From positions 10,289,618 through 10,353,617 of the forward strand of contig NC_092013.1 of NCBI RefSeq assembly GCF_042242105.1: a stretch of 64,000 bases of DNA. The letters run 5' to 3'. The translations under genes were made by a program, and so were the position numbers. The notes below the pieces were generated by a model, which made no database searches, was not told the origin of the DNA, and worked only from the letters and a program-made list of their open reading frames with translations. Positions within the stretch are counted from its first letter, which is position 1. Each line of letters opens with the position of its first letter. This document shows, one piece after another, positions 1 through 13,300 of this stretch. Source of the DNA: Pempheris klunzingeri. Lineage: Eukaryota > Chordata > Actinopteri > Acropomatiformes > Pempheridae.

Positions 1-260
1 CACACACACTAACACATACATTTCCAGTGAAAGAGGACTTCTGAGAGGTGGCATTTAAGCCTGGCCACTGGGGCGCAGAGCATCTATCATTAAAACAAAG
101 TGCAGACTGAAATCAGCTGTGTTCTCCTTCACCAGCACTCAGCTCTCCTCTTCACCGTGTCCTTTTTCACCATCCAGATCTCACACAGACAAACACAACA
201 TTAATCAGAGTTGAGCCTATAAGTTACCCCTTTCACAGAATCATTCATTCAGACTACAAA

Positions 261-299
261 GGTTTGTGTGTGGTGTGTGTGTGTGTGTGTGTGTGTGTT
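261..299. repeat. GT dinucleotide microsatellite
   Basis: A run of GT units with one interruption. The overlapping open frame on the other strand codes a histidine-threonine run, which is a repeat artefact. Confidence 0.9.
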
Positions 300-3200
300 G
301 TCGCCTGTCCCTTGCTTATGTTGAAATAGCCGCCTTTGACTTGAGGGTAAGCTGAGCTGCAGTAAATTGGATTTCATGCTCAGTCCTTCACAGTAGCAGT
401 ATGCGACACTAAGACAGAGCCATCTTCCCCCTGCAATCATGGCGAAGTTAGCACCCTGTTTCTTCAAAGGTTAGCCCCTCTGACGCCGTTGCATTACATT
501 CACGTCACATGACAGAGACAGCTGAGGTAACAAATCATTTAAAGTGTTTATTTTGCAGGGAACTGGTTATAATGTTCTCTAATGTCAAAATACGGCAGCT
601 CAGCAATCCTGCCACAAACCAACAAATAGCAGTCATAAATCATTTGAAGTGATGGATGAACATCAACATACTAATGGCCACCAAATGTTGGATCAACTGT
701 TTTTCACACTGCCTCCTATATAAAACCTGGGGGAAAGACAAACAAGGACACAGTGGATCCTGTGGTTCTCGGGTTAACAGACCCACTGCCACCACAGAGT
801 CGTCCCTCTCTGCTGCAGTGACAGCGGCGGGGTTTTGTCAGGGGAGGCTGGCTAATCTGCCACAGAAGCTCATTTCAAAGTCTTCTGTGCACAGCAGCCC
901 ATTTAGATGCAGATGTGAGGCGGCTGGCATCGTGTGCCAAGCCTCTTGAGTGAAGAGCTGAGGGCCTGGAACTAAAGGTGGCTGCATTTCTTTCTTTTCT
1001 TTTTTTTTAAAATGTATTTCTCTTTTTTTGGGTAGGACCCTGCAGTGCTTCTGCCTCTCATCAAACTTCATTCTGTTAGACAGCATGTCATCCAGTCTCC
1101 TGTCGCCGTCCCTCCAGGTCCCATCACGGAGGCAGGCGGCGAATACAGAGAGGCTCCGGCTACGTCACTGACATTGACATTACCTCTGTGATCATTAAAC
1201 CTAAATTGGCTAAATGAATTGCCAATCTGAGAGGGCTTAGTCACAGCATATTGGTGTGTGCATGCCTCTGTGTGTACACGTCGAGGTTTGTGAAGCGACT
1301 GTGATGATAAGATTCTGTCTCTGGTTGTCTGTTTTTCTTTTTTTCCCACTCTGCGTCTCTTCATTTCTGTCCAACTACCTCTCTCTCACAATCTACACAA
1401 AAATTCAATAAGCTATTACACAGACATTGATCTTTTTCTCGCCCAAACATTTGCATTAGAAAAAAAGGCAGTAAGATGAGGGGCTGGGTGAGACAGCGCT
1501 GTCTGTTCATTTTAGTGGAGAGAAGGAGCAATAGACGGTGAGGCCTGGATTTATAGAGTTTGGCAGCACTTTAACACTTTAACGCTCCTCAGAATGTGTC
1601 CAATCAATGCGCTCCCTCCCTGCGTGGTCGCTGTTGAAGAGATGTGGCACTCACTTATCTGATGTCATTGTAAATCACTCAGGAGGAGGGTAGGTCAGGG
1701 GATGCTGCTGCCACACTCACACCACATCGAGCTGCTGTGGGATGGTGCAGAATGTGACCCTGAAAACACTGTGTGCCAACATTAAATACATCACTCCATT
1801 GTGAGTGTCTGCAAGTAACAGCAGACATGCTTTGACCTTTAAATTGTAATGTGGCGTAAAATGAGCTGCAGATTTACCAGAAGCGTGTCAGGAATATACT
1901 TCACTAAGCAAAGAGGAAACACAATGATGATACGTCTGAGCCAGCCCATAAAGCTGAAACATTACTGTCCCTCTATATGCTTTGTTAACCACATGTTTAA
2001 TTGCAATAATTTGCCAACAATTTTTTACTCCGTTTCTGGTTTTTGACACAGCAATTAGAGAAAGAATTTCAAGACAGGAATCCACAGAATTAAGTATGTT
2101 AAATCTGGTGATCTGGTGATGGTGTTCTTCCTCAACAAATCCCACTCGAGGCCCAAACCATGAATGAAAGTATCTGTGTACCTTAAGCCTGATATTTCTT
2201 ATTTCTGTGCCTTAGAGCTCCACTGTTGTTCAAAAACACATCAATGTGCCACATCATTGCACTGAATGACATGTTCCTCTCAACAAATGTGTGTTGATCC
2301 ATGACATAATGTAGTCCCCCAAAAATGTGGGGGATAGACAGCCTTTTAACATGAAAGTATAAATCTATGACCTGATTTTAAACATTTATGGTGAACCAAT
2401 GAGCTTGTGGCTGAGAACCACTGAGAGGCTGGGGAGGTTTAAAAGACTAATATAATAGTTTTTCATGAGATTGGTTGTCTTCTCATCCCACGACATCAAA
2501 CATATAAGATACCACTATCATTATACTTTGTTATTTTAAATTCTAAACACAGAATTAAAAATATAATTTTAAACATGTATGATCATTCGAGGATAGACCC
2601 AGCTAGCTTTTGCACCCAAAACATATTTTTATCTTGCTATTGCTTACATTCAATCCTTCATAACTTCTGGTGTTGAGCGTTCACTCATCCCTACATGTTT
2701 ATATGTTGGTGTGAACTAAGGTGTGTTATTACTGCTGTTTTGTCACTCTGCACAAATCTTGCTGTGCCTGGTTTGGAGAGGTGATAATGGCCGTCATGTG
2801 AGCTGTGGGTTTCGTGGCGTGGCTGAAGGACATTTAAACTGTGACCTCCACTTTAATATCTTATTTCCCTTCCCTTCTTAACTCCCTCCTTCTCATGCAG
2901 CATATGCAAAAGCAGCCACACACCAATGACAATAGATACAGCTGAGCTTCAGCTGCCAAAGACTCCCGAGCACCGAAACGGTCTGGGAGAGGAATGCCAG
3001 AAGGAGAGACTTTCCCCTCCATCTATTTCTGATTCTGACAGCACATTCTTCACGTCTACCCTGCTGTCAGTGAAAGGAGCCTCCTCTGCCGTTACCAAAA
3101 TAGGCTTTTCTTCCCCTTCATTTTGACAAGTGACCAGTTTTTCTTTTCAAATGTAACAAAATTGTTCAATAGTCACCACAAAGCAGTGACAATAAAGGAT

Positions 3201-3693
3201 GACGATCGCATATAATCTCAGAGGAAAAGATTATACAAATTCTCTCTGCATAGGCCTGAAGCACCCTGCTGGTTTTACACTAAAGAGAGGAATAACTACG
3301 GGAAGCAGACGGCATGGAGAGCAAAACAGAAAGAGGATGAGGAGAAGGAGGGGAACAAAACAGCTAGAAGGACTGGTGCTAGAGTGAGGGTATGAGGGAT
3401 ACAGAGGCAGGCAGACAGAATAAGGGACCATGAAATGGGGATAGAAAACTATGCTTGGTGAGAGAGAGACAGAGGCAGGAACGGAGAAAAGGCGGATATC
3501 TGCAGCACCCCAGCTGCGAGGCTTAAGGAGCTTAGCCCTCCTGCCCATCACAGAAGTCTCCTCAAGTGCAGGCATTCACTGCTGCTGAGCTACTACTGAG
3601 AGAAAAGTGAGCAGGAGAAGAAGAGGTGTGGGTGGGTAGTGGGGCTCAACATGGGAAAATGACGCAGGAGGTGAGGGTTTAGATTCAGAAATT

Positions 3694-3694
3694 T

Positions 3695-3730
<36 letters not shown>

Positions 3731-3739
3731 TATATACAT

Positions 3740-3788
<49 letters not shown>

Positions 3789-3850
3789 TACATACTTGTG
3801 TGTGTGCGTGTGTGTGTGTATATATATATATATACACACACACATATATA
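3694..3850. repeat. Compound AT/CA/GT microsatellite
   Basis: Alternating blocks of TA and CA/TG dinucleotides over about 155 bases. Three overlapping reverse-strand open frames here translate to tyrosine-isoleucine and histidine-threonine repeats and are not genes. Alternating purine-pyrimidine DNA of this kind is unstable in length, so the assembled length may be unreliable. Confidence 0.9.
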
Positions 3851-3940
3851 ACAGAGAAGGAACCTATTTTACAGTAGTTATTTTCTCTGATATGATGCTT
3901 AGCTTCAAAGACGTAGGTTGACACCCTTATTTTCTTTCTT

Positions 3941-4212
3941 GCTGAGAGTTAGGTGAGAAGATCAATACCACTTAGCATTAAGAGTGGAAACAGTTAGAAA
4001 CAGCTAGCCTGGCTCTGGCTAAAGGTAACAAAATCCACCTTGCAGCACCTCTAAAGTTCACTGATTAACATGTTATTTTTGGCTCCAAACTAAGCTAACC
4101 AGCTGCTGTCCTAGGCTTCACATTTACATGAGACCTAGATCGATATTCTCATCTTTCTCTCAGAAAAAAAAGTATTTCCCAAAATGTAAAATTCCCAAAA
4201 CTATTCCCTTAA
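3941..4212. repeat. Foldback (MITE-like) dispersed repeat, copy 1
   Basis: The left end (from 3941, reading GAGAGTTAGGTGAGAAGAT) and the right end (about 4133-4172) are approximate reverse complements of each other over about 30 bases, so the element can fold back. The body contains AGCTAGCCTGGCTCTGGCTA and a right-hand segment with GCTAACCAGCTGCTG, followed by TATTTCCCAAAATGT. I recognise this as a very common short dispersed sequence of perch-like fishes. A second, diverged copy lies at about 47030-47372. No coding capacity. Confidence 0.7.
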
Positions 4213-4353
4213 GAAAATATTTAATAAAATGCACCACTTAGTGCAATGAGTTTGGTTTGTGATTCTGTACATTATCGGGTATATTATTTATCGTAATTTA
4301 TGTTTTTTTCCAGTTTTTAAACTCTAATTTCCCTGCTTCTGCATCTACCACAG

Positions 4354-7300
4354 GAAGTGTAAACCGACCGGGGCCGGTCCCTGCCTTCCTCAGGAGCCCG
4401 CCTGTCCTCCCATCCCCACTGGACATGAAGCCCTTCCTCCAGTTCCCCCTGGAGTCACCTCACCCGGCCAGCATCGGCCTCTTCCACAACTTTAATACAG
4501 TGAGTACTCACAAGCATACCTTCATGCAAGTATGAACACACAAGTGCACACATGGTGTCTGGGATTTCTTATCATTTTGTTGGAGAACAGAAGACAGAGC
4601 CGGTATTCAGTTGTGGTTTTGGAGCGTTGAGTCCAGGGTGAGGGGAGGTGATAAAATGCTGAGGATTTATATTGTATAATCCAAAATGATAAGGTGACAG
4701 CTGTTTACTTTTGATTCAGCAGAGTGAGTTTCAGCATAATTGAGAAAATGCCCAGGCGAGTGTTTTACTGCAATAAAATGAGTTACAGCTAATCAATTGT
4801 ATAAGAGGCACAGGCTGTGTTCTCTACAGTCAGCATTTTCTGAGGCTCCTTCTCATTTCCAGATTGGGTTTCATGTGAAGGTCAGCGTGGCGACAAACAG
4901 GGATGCACGTGCACCACACACACATATATCATCGCCAAGCTCATCTTTATGCACCCCGGCAAAATGACCCCTCCGCAGGTTAATGATTCATCCTGCTTCA
5001 GCGAGGACATTAAGTGTGGCTACTAATGCCAAAACACATCAATCTAAATTGCTCTCTGTCCTCATAGTTGAATTTAAACAATTCTATAAGACTGCTGTCA
5101 TCCCGTCAGAGGGCTGCAGCTCAGTGTGAGTCTTTATTCAAAGTAGGACGATCGGCATGCTTGTCTTCAGAGGAAGCAGGGAGTATAAGCATGGATGGAT
5201 TACTGAATGGGTCTGCCAGCTACACAAGCCCAAGGGCCCAAGGGTCAACAGGCCTCTGCACCAGAACATCTGTGTGAAGGGACAAGTAATATTTGTTGTT
5301 GGAAATTCAATCAAATGTTAACAGAGAAATGCAAAATGGCCACAAAGAGACTGAAAACAACTACAGTGGGACACAAAATGACCACAAAGAGACGGAAATT
5401 GCAAAGTGGTGCGAAGTAATTACACATAGATGCAAAATGACAACAAAGAGACACCAAACAACCACAAAGAGACTGAAATCATCTGCAATGAGACATAAAA
5501 CAATGACATAGAGACAAAAAAAAAAGATTTCCAACAAATCTCTGGGTCGCTCTAGTTCACCTGCGAAATTTTACTGAAAGAGACACAAAACAACATCTTT
5601 CACTATTGGTGTCTTTCTCCTATGTAGGTGGTCCGGGGGGGCTTTTACATGTCTGTGCCCAGGGGACCATTGTCTCATAATCCATCCATGATTGTAAGGA
5701 CACAGAAGAGGGCGAACTGACAAAAGCACTTCATTACGGTGTTTATTGTTTTGAACATTGTTATGTTCCAGGTTGGGTGGTAACTTTTTGTGGAGCAGGG
5801 AGTACTGTGTGTTATCTAGACAGCTCATATCAGGCCTGACTCACCAGGATTACAGGTAATTTCCAGACACTTAAGATTCTCAGGAGTATACTGCAAGTCT
5901 CATTGTCTTGTGTTGAGATATAAGCTGCACTGTGATGCAGGGTGTGTGCAGAGGGAGAGAATGAGCCTCCATCACTGTTGCTGATTTGTAACACTCCAGG
6001 GGAAAATAATTTTCTTCTAAGGTTAAAGTTTAATGTACATGTTATTTTTCTTTGCGTCACTTACTCAGAAATATTACTCTAAAGCTAGAATTCCTTAGAT
6101 TGTCATTATATCAAAGCACATTTCGGTACTATTTATGGTCATTCTTCTCAGGAGCACTCATTTCATTTATTTGTACTCTGTAGTTGCCTCTCTAAAAAGA
6201 AGTTTTTAGAGTTGCTATCCCACACAGAATGGATTCACATATTGGACATGAAGACACCATTCGATCATGACTTCATTGTTACCATGTCAGATGAAACTGT
6301 TGACTGTAATTTTGTATTTCTTCATTATTCAGATTGCATTCATATCTGTAATAATACATTTATTTAACAATTATAACTGTACTGTCAGCTGTTTTCTGTG
6401 TGGGACGGTATGTTAGTTTGCCAGAAACAATCAGCAGCGAGCAGCATATCTGTCCCACAATTTTTTCCGCTGACACAGAAACTGTAGGAGTGCTTGCTGG
6501 GAGCAGGTAACAATTTTCATGTCAAGTGAAAAAATATATCAATTTAAAAGCTAATAAATCTGCACTAACAAGAGCCTGTATATAGCTGCGTGGATCTCAT
6601 CTTTTCTTGTTGCCATTTTCTTGGTGACTGGTTCAGTTCTTCCTGTAACTAGGTGAACAGCCGTCAAAAAGAGTGCAGCAGCAGGTTTAAAGGTGTGGAA
6701 CCAGGCTGTTGTCGTCATTCATTTTCTTTATAAAACAACTTGAAGCCATGAATCAAGCAGATAAATAATTACAGATACAGATAGATTAGTTGCTCTTCTT
6801 GTCGAGGTGGTCAATGACTATATCAAACAGAACTACTGTAACACTAATACACATTAGTTGCTATCTTTAAGTGGAAGTATCGCCAAATCAACCAAAACTG
6901 AAATAGTATGGACTGTAATTTCAAAAATGTGAAATAAACACAAAAATGTGGAACGATGTCAGGCCTTACATTGTATTAGAGATTGGATATTTAAGAAGGG
7001 AGCCGCAAATAAACTATAAACTCAGATAAACACATGACACATAGTGTAGGTTTCTGGTATAACAAAAGTGCCATTGTTTGAGGGAAGAGAGAGTGAAAGA
7101 GGAGACAGAAAGTGGACTAATAGGTTAATGAGGTTATAACAGAAGATGGACAGATGTATTGAAAGAGATCTCGACAAGAACAGGTGGTAAAAGAATGGCA
7201 GCAAAAGTTGCACACAGTGACGGGAGACGGGGAGAGAGAGCAACTTGGTAAACAACACCAACAATAAGAGACAGGCATGGCAGTGGGTTTTTGTTTTTGT

Positions 7301-10300
7301 CTACCTTGTTGGCACCGACACATAGAACTAGAAAAGTGAACTCGGTACAGTGCAGACAATATCTGCTATGCCTACCCAACTGCAGAAAGCACCACTATGG
7401 TAAACACTCTCTGATGGGGGAATAGACTTCAACTAAACACCTGTTGACACCGGCTCTCTTACAGTCAAGATGGCAGCGAGGATAATGGAACCGGGGATTT
7501 ATTCATGTCATATCTTGCATAGCTTTAGTGGATCATAACATATTGAGTGTGGAATTAATCTGCAGATGCTCCAGTTCAAAACAAGACCACACTTTTCTAT
7601 GGATGTCAGTTTCTGAGCCATGACAAAGGCCAAAATGTGGCCCACTACAGATTAGGTGAGGCTTGTTTTTGGCCTTTAGCTCTGTGATGTCAAACTGAAG
7701 CAGCTGTTGACGGCTTTCAGCCCAATACCACCCTTTAAGAGGACTGACGAGTCAGCAGACGGTATAAAACAGTCAATGTAATAGATTATTCAAAATTTCA
7801 GAATCACTGCAACTATGAGAGGTTGTTCAGCAGAGAGGCATAAACGTGCACAAAAAATATTTGGCTGATCGGTCCAGTAGAGTGCGAGATTAGCTGCTGA
7901 TAGACAGATACCCACACGCATGCACGCACACACAAACGCACGATCCCCTCCAGGCTTACACCTGGTGGAGATAACAGTGCGCTCACACACACACACACTC
8001 ACAACACGCAAGCTGTCATGCTTCCACCCACGCACAATGGTGGTGCAGAGATAAATGTACAGATGTAAACAAACAAATCTGGAGGTGTTGTAGGTCTCCA
8101 GATGAAAAACACTACACAAAAGAGAGTTGAACTGGAGACACGAGTTAGAGACAGGGGCAAAAAAAGAAAAAACAGGCTAAAGTCTATAAATATTCCTAAC
8201 AATGCATTCAAACAGGGTTTAAGTTTTCAGACCAATTACACCATTTCCCCTGGTGCATGGAGCTTGAGAGTGTAAACAGTCTCTCATTTGGCAGCATACG
8301 CTCGCAGTCTGAGCAGGAGATGAGAGGCTGAGTAAAACCGCAGTGTACTTTTGGCTGCTTAATGAGGGCAACACCCAACGCTGTGGTTGTTGAACCCTGC
8401 CAGAGGGTCAGAGAGCTCACACGAGTCCACTTGAGTCGTCTAAACATCAGCGTGTAAACATTTCATGAGAGTATGACGTGGCACATATCTGTGCCTGATT
8501 TGAGAATGACAAGCTTGGTATGTAATTTTAAAAATAAGTTACAGGCCAATGTTTTTAATTAGAAACTTTGAAATGCTATCACATTGTTTATACACATTTC
8601 TATTATTCTTGTACCATTTTAGTCTGACTAAACATTTTAACTACTGTTTGTTTTCTGATATATCCTTCTTAACTATTTCAATTCATTGTTTTAATTATAT
8701 TATGCAATACACTTAATAGGATGAACTGAGCCGCATATGTAGAATGACAGTAGACATGTTAGAAGTCCAATACTCAGTTGTTGTTTTTTTAACTTAGCCA
8801 ACAACATATTTTTATGCAAACCCAGACTTGTCTATATTCTACTTGATACATTTAACTGCTTTGCAGTTTCAAAATGTTACAATATTTTTACTGCCCAGTG
8901 TACTGATGATTTAAAATGTGAAATTAAATTTCCCTGCAGCCAAATACAATTGCTTTTCTCACTCTAAAGACCTACTGTCCCCTCAGCAATCATTAAGGTG
9001 AATCTTATCTAAAATACATTTGATCTCCTATTAAGGAATCTCTCTTGTTTCATGTAATGCTCCCGTATGATGTTTTGAAAAGCAGAGGTTTTGTAGCATA
9101 AAAACAAAGTACACATTTTTGGAGATAGGGAGTCTGTAATTAGGCCCTTCTAACCCCGGCATGAATTAAAGTGTTTGAACGGCACCCAAGAACTCAGGCA
9201 CAGACAGCAGCACCAGCTGCTGCTGAGAAAACACACACCCTCCTGTCCACATCAGTCACTGCTCACTCTTCAATTCGCTTTTTTTTTTATCTTGCAGTTT
9301 TCTCCCCCTTCAGCGGCTCCCCCTGTCATTCATCTGTACTTTTTCTTTAACACTTTTCTCTCTCATCCACATTCACTGAACTGCAGTTAGCAGAAACACA
9401 GAAACAATGTCCCCTGGGCTCCTCCTGTGTTGCTGAATCTTTGATGTGACCTCTGGCTTGTCTCTCGTCAGATGGATCCAGTCCAGAAAGCTGTGATGAC
9501 GCACACGTTCGGCCCACCTATGGTGAAGACAAAGCGGCCAATCATCTCCTGCAACGTCTGCCAAATACGCTTCAACTCAGAGGTATGGCACCTTGAATAG
9601 TTCAAATGAAGGATTTGCCAATATTCACAATAACCTTCTAAATAACTAACTGCCACCCTAAAACAGTGACTGTCCAATCATGGCTTAACAGCTGTAACTA
9701 GTTACAGAGGGCCTGTCAAAGCAGTGTGCACTGGGCAGAGTAGCACTTTGCATCTAAAGAGTTTGGAGGGTTCTGTCTCTCTTTTATAGCCTTTGAGTAA
9801 GAAATCATGTCTGTCTGCTGCAAATGTTAGCCCGCCCACTTAACTAGCTTACTACTGACAGCACTAACAAACTCCTCATTAACTAGCTACTAAGTTTGAA
9901 GGGTTCCAGGCTACATTAAAAAAAGCCTCAGTCACAAGTAACACATCCACTACGTAGTATTTCAACATTATGAAAGCTGGTCCTGGATGCTGCTATGTCA
10001 AAGTCATGACGTCCTCGTCCTAAAGGCCTTTATCCTTGTAATGTTGAAGGGGAAAGCGTGTGACTTTAAAATATGTAGGCTAATCAGCCAACCAGGGTTA
10101 TGTCTGTATAAAATAACATCATTTTTCCTCATCATACATATAATATCTTTACCTCTATGTTTTCTATATGGATGATAATAATAAGAAGAATATTTGTGCT
10201 TTCTCTATTATTTCATTGAACAGACATAAGCCCAATGAGAGAATGTATTAGAGTGACTATTCTAGGTTTCATACTCTTCACAGTCTACAGTCTGCATCTT

Positions 10301-13300
10301 TTCAGATGGGGATCACTCAGGAGTATCTTGATGCGAGTGTGTCAATTTGGGGGTCCTTGACACCAAAAAGGTTGCTCTAAGCACATTAATTTTGACCTAA
10401 AATGTTTGTTGGCTGGACCCAAAGTTAGTTGGTGATTGACTGTACAGCTGGAGCAGGTGAGAACTTGTTTCACAGTTTCTCAGCTCCAATTTTAGCCTGC
10501 TCAGGAGGGAGAGTGGGTGGAGGAAGAGAGAGGAAAAACCCTTGCTTGATTTATTCTGTGACAAATAGGAAAGACAGCAAGCAAATTCAGAAAATTTGCA
10601 GAACCTTTTTTTGGTCTGTGTGTACAGACATTTAGTTGGGCTGAACTGTATGTCGGGCTTGTAAAACATATTTCAGGTGTCGATAGTAAGCCTGTGAGTA
10701 TATCGAGTGGTTTTTAACTCCAATCTGATGAGGATTTAATGGAGGAGTGTGAGACGTGTGAGGTTGAACTACTGCTAACAGAAGCTTGTCCTCAAACCCA
10801 CCTTAAAGCTGATCGGGCACATTTTTTGCATTTCACTCTTGACAGACGGCGCTATGCTAACATGAGGCAGAAGGACTGAAATAAAAGAGGCCAGGAGTGA
10901 TGAAACTCTAGAGGAATGACTTGAGTGTCCCCATTAAAAAGGCAGTAGCGTTAACTGAAGTCGAAAAGCAAATAACTCATAATGTGGACATCCAAAACCC
11001 AGCTATTGGATGACCCCATGTTTTAAGTGTCAACTACTTTTACAGTGTGTGTGTTTCTAAGAACATGTGCAGTGGAAATATTTTGATGGTCTGAGTCTTC
11101 CTTTGCATAACACCATGGCTGAATTTCAGTGATGTGGATTCAGCAACATTGAAAGGGTTGTTACAGATGGAAAAATCTTGGTGTTTATGACCTACACTGT
11201 AACCTCTAACCTAAACATGACTAGAAATCATACAAAAGCCTGACATACATGCCGGGCTAAAAATATAAATGCATTCCAGTGATGAAGCGCTAAACGCTTG
11301 TACTCCAAATGCAGTGGTGCGTAAAGGACACAGGCGAGGAGGGAGTCATGTGAAACTTGTGTAGCAGCCCTCTTCTCTCTGCGAGGGGCCGCTTAATTAT
11401 ATCTCCCCTGCTCAGACCTGCATGTTTTCACATGATCTACATGAGAGTAGGGGCCTCTATTTACTACAGGATTCACATTTACACACTGTATGTATATAAA
11501 TAAGACTGTGCAAGAATACAAATCTCTGTGTGTATGAGGGTGTCTAACATGTGTCACGCCTGTGTCATGTGGAGCAATGTCTAGTGCTGAGCCACCTGTT
11601 TGTCCTGCCTGCTGTTTCACTTGTGAGCCGCGGTGTGCATCTGCTCTGCTGCAGTTCTACGGCATATTCCACAGTAACCTGAGAGACTGGGAGCTTCAAG
11701 CACGGCGGACATTCTTTAATAATGAAGGAATACTCTGCTTACAGTACAGCGCTTGGCTTACTGGGCTACGCTGCAGCTCAAATGCAGACAAACACTCATT
11801 ATTTTTCATCAAGTCCTCTTAAGGTCATACGGCACCAAAGTACATTAATTATACCAGTGTTTTCTTTGGGAGTTCTTGGGTACTTACACAAAGTGAAAGA
11901 GGCAGATTGATTGATTGTGGCCATTCAGGAGCAGGTGCTTCTCACTGCTACCACACTGCAGCCACACATGTTGTAATTATAACATTGCAATTCATTTCAG
12001 GCCACAGAGGACAGATTAGCCTGCCAGTGTTCAGCTCAGCTCTGCTGCAAGGCTGACGTCACACCATGCTGCATTAGCCACCGTCACCACTGCAGTACCA
12101 TACTGGACAACTCTCTCTCTCTTTCTGTCTCTCTCTTCTTGTTCTTCTCAGGCCCACACCAAACCTCGTTTCATTCACATCCCCCGTCTGCTCGGCAAGT
12201 CAGTCTGCTCATCATTTTCCTCGTCAGTTGTCATGTTTCTGCTTCTCCCTCAGTGGGGTATACTGTATCATCTGTCCCCTCTCCCTCTCTCCACCTCTCC
12301 AGCTTCTTCCCACCCCCTCTTCCTGTCGCTGCTGCCAGTGCTCAGTACAGCAGATTTGGCTGCTAGACCCGCTCTCTCTGCTTTCTGTGCCTTTGTCGCT
12401 TTATAGATAAAACATCAAAGCACATCCTGCTTAGAGAGAAAAAGGATTTCAGGGACATTCACTTGCTCTCATTTTCTCCCTCTTAAATCCCATCTCTGCT
12501 TCTTCATTCATCTTAATCCCAATTTCCATAGGCTCTTTCGTAGCTTCTCAGTCCATTTCACCTACTATGCCAAACATCATTTATATTTTATCATTATTCA
12601 CTTTTCCTGTTGACTCCAAAGATCCAATGCTTTACTCTCTTTTATGTCCTATTGTCCCTGCTGCATCCAACACCCAACTCCCAGGCTGTCAAGCTTTTTT
12701 TTTTTTTGAATTGATGGCACACCTTCATTGATTTCTTAACACCTGACACTGAAGGTCATAGAGAGTGAAAGTATCAAAGCTCAAGCTCAAAGAAAACAAT
12801 TGGGAGTTGCAGAAAGGAAGAGGGAAATAGTGGCACAAAGTGTGGACTGCAAAGACAAGAAGGGGCATTGAGTAGTTCTGCCTTTTGTCTACCCTGCTGT
12901 CATTTGTTTGTGGGGTTGTGGGCTTCATCTCCTTGTCTAATTGCAGGGCTTTGGCTAGCAGCAGCCAGAGGAGTTGGGTTACACAGGCAGAGCTATATCT
13001 GCCTTTCTGTCATCACCAATCAGGATGAGGGCTATATGGGTAACTATCATTGGCAGTTAATACCTCAGGCTTACAGAGGCATGCCGGACACGTCCCAGTG
13101 GTCCATTTGCCTCAATGAAGCATCCCACCCGGCAGAGCCTCCAACATGTACCTGTCACACGCTTTATGTGGGTCCCACTGCCTTGTTATTGACATAATGA
13201 AACCAACCTAATTCAAGCAGGTCTCTGTTGGTGCATACACATGCACATAAAGTCACACACACACATCTTGTGTTACTGTATTAGCGAGGACTTTACAGGA

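Larger units (their letters stand above)
1..4353. other. Non-coding DNA upstream of the first visible znf385a exon (probably intron 1)
   Basis: No convincing coding exon was seen here on either strand. The first visible znf385a exon (4354) starts with two bases that complete a codon, so at least one coding exon lies further upstream. The human protein begins with a short first-exon peptide ending in an arginine at this junction; I searched this stretch for an equivalent short exon and did not find one. The stretch holds a GT microsatellite near 261-299, an AT/CA microsatellite at 3694-3850 and a foldback repeat from 3941. Reading it as intron 1 is inference. Confidence 0.5.

Noticed and set aside
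2880-3125. Possible znf385a first exon after a CTCATGCAG acceptor-like site
   Set aside because: The open frame from 2926 does not resemble the family N terminus and has no donor in the phase needed to join exon 4354.
3576-3924. Three overlapping reverse-strand open frames of 76-89 codons
   Set aside because: They translate the AT/CA microsatellite into Tyr-Ile and His-Thr repeats.
5068-5511. Overlapping + strand frames of about 70 codons
   Set aside because: They come from the ACAAAGAGAC-type repeat.
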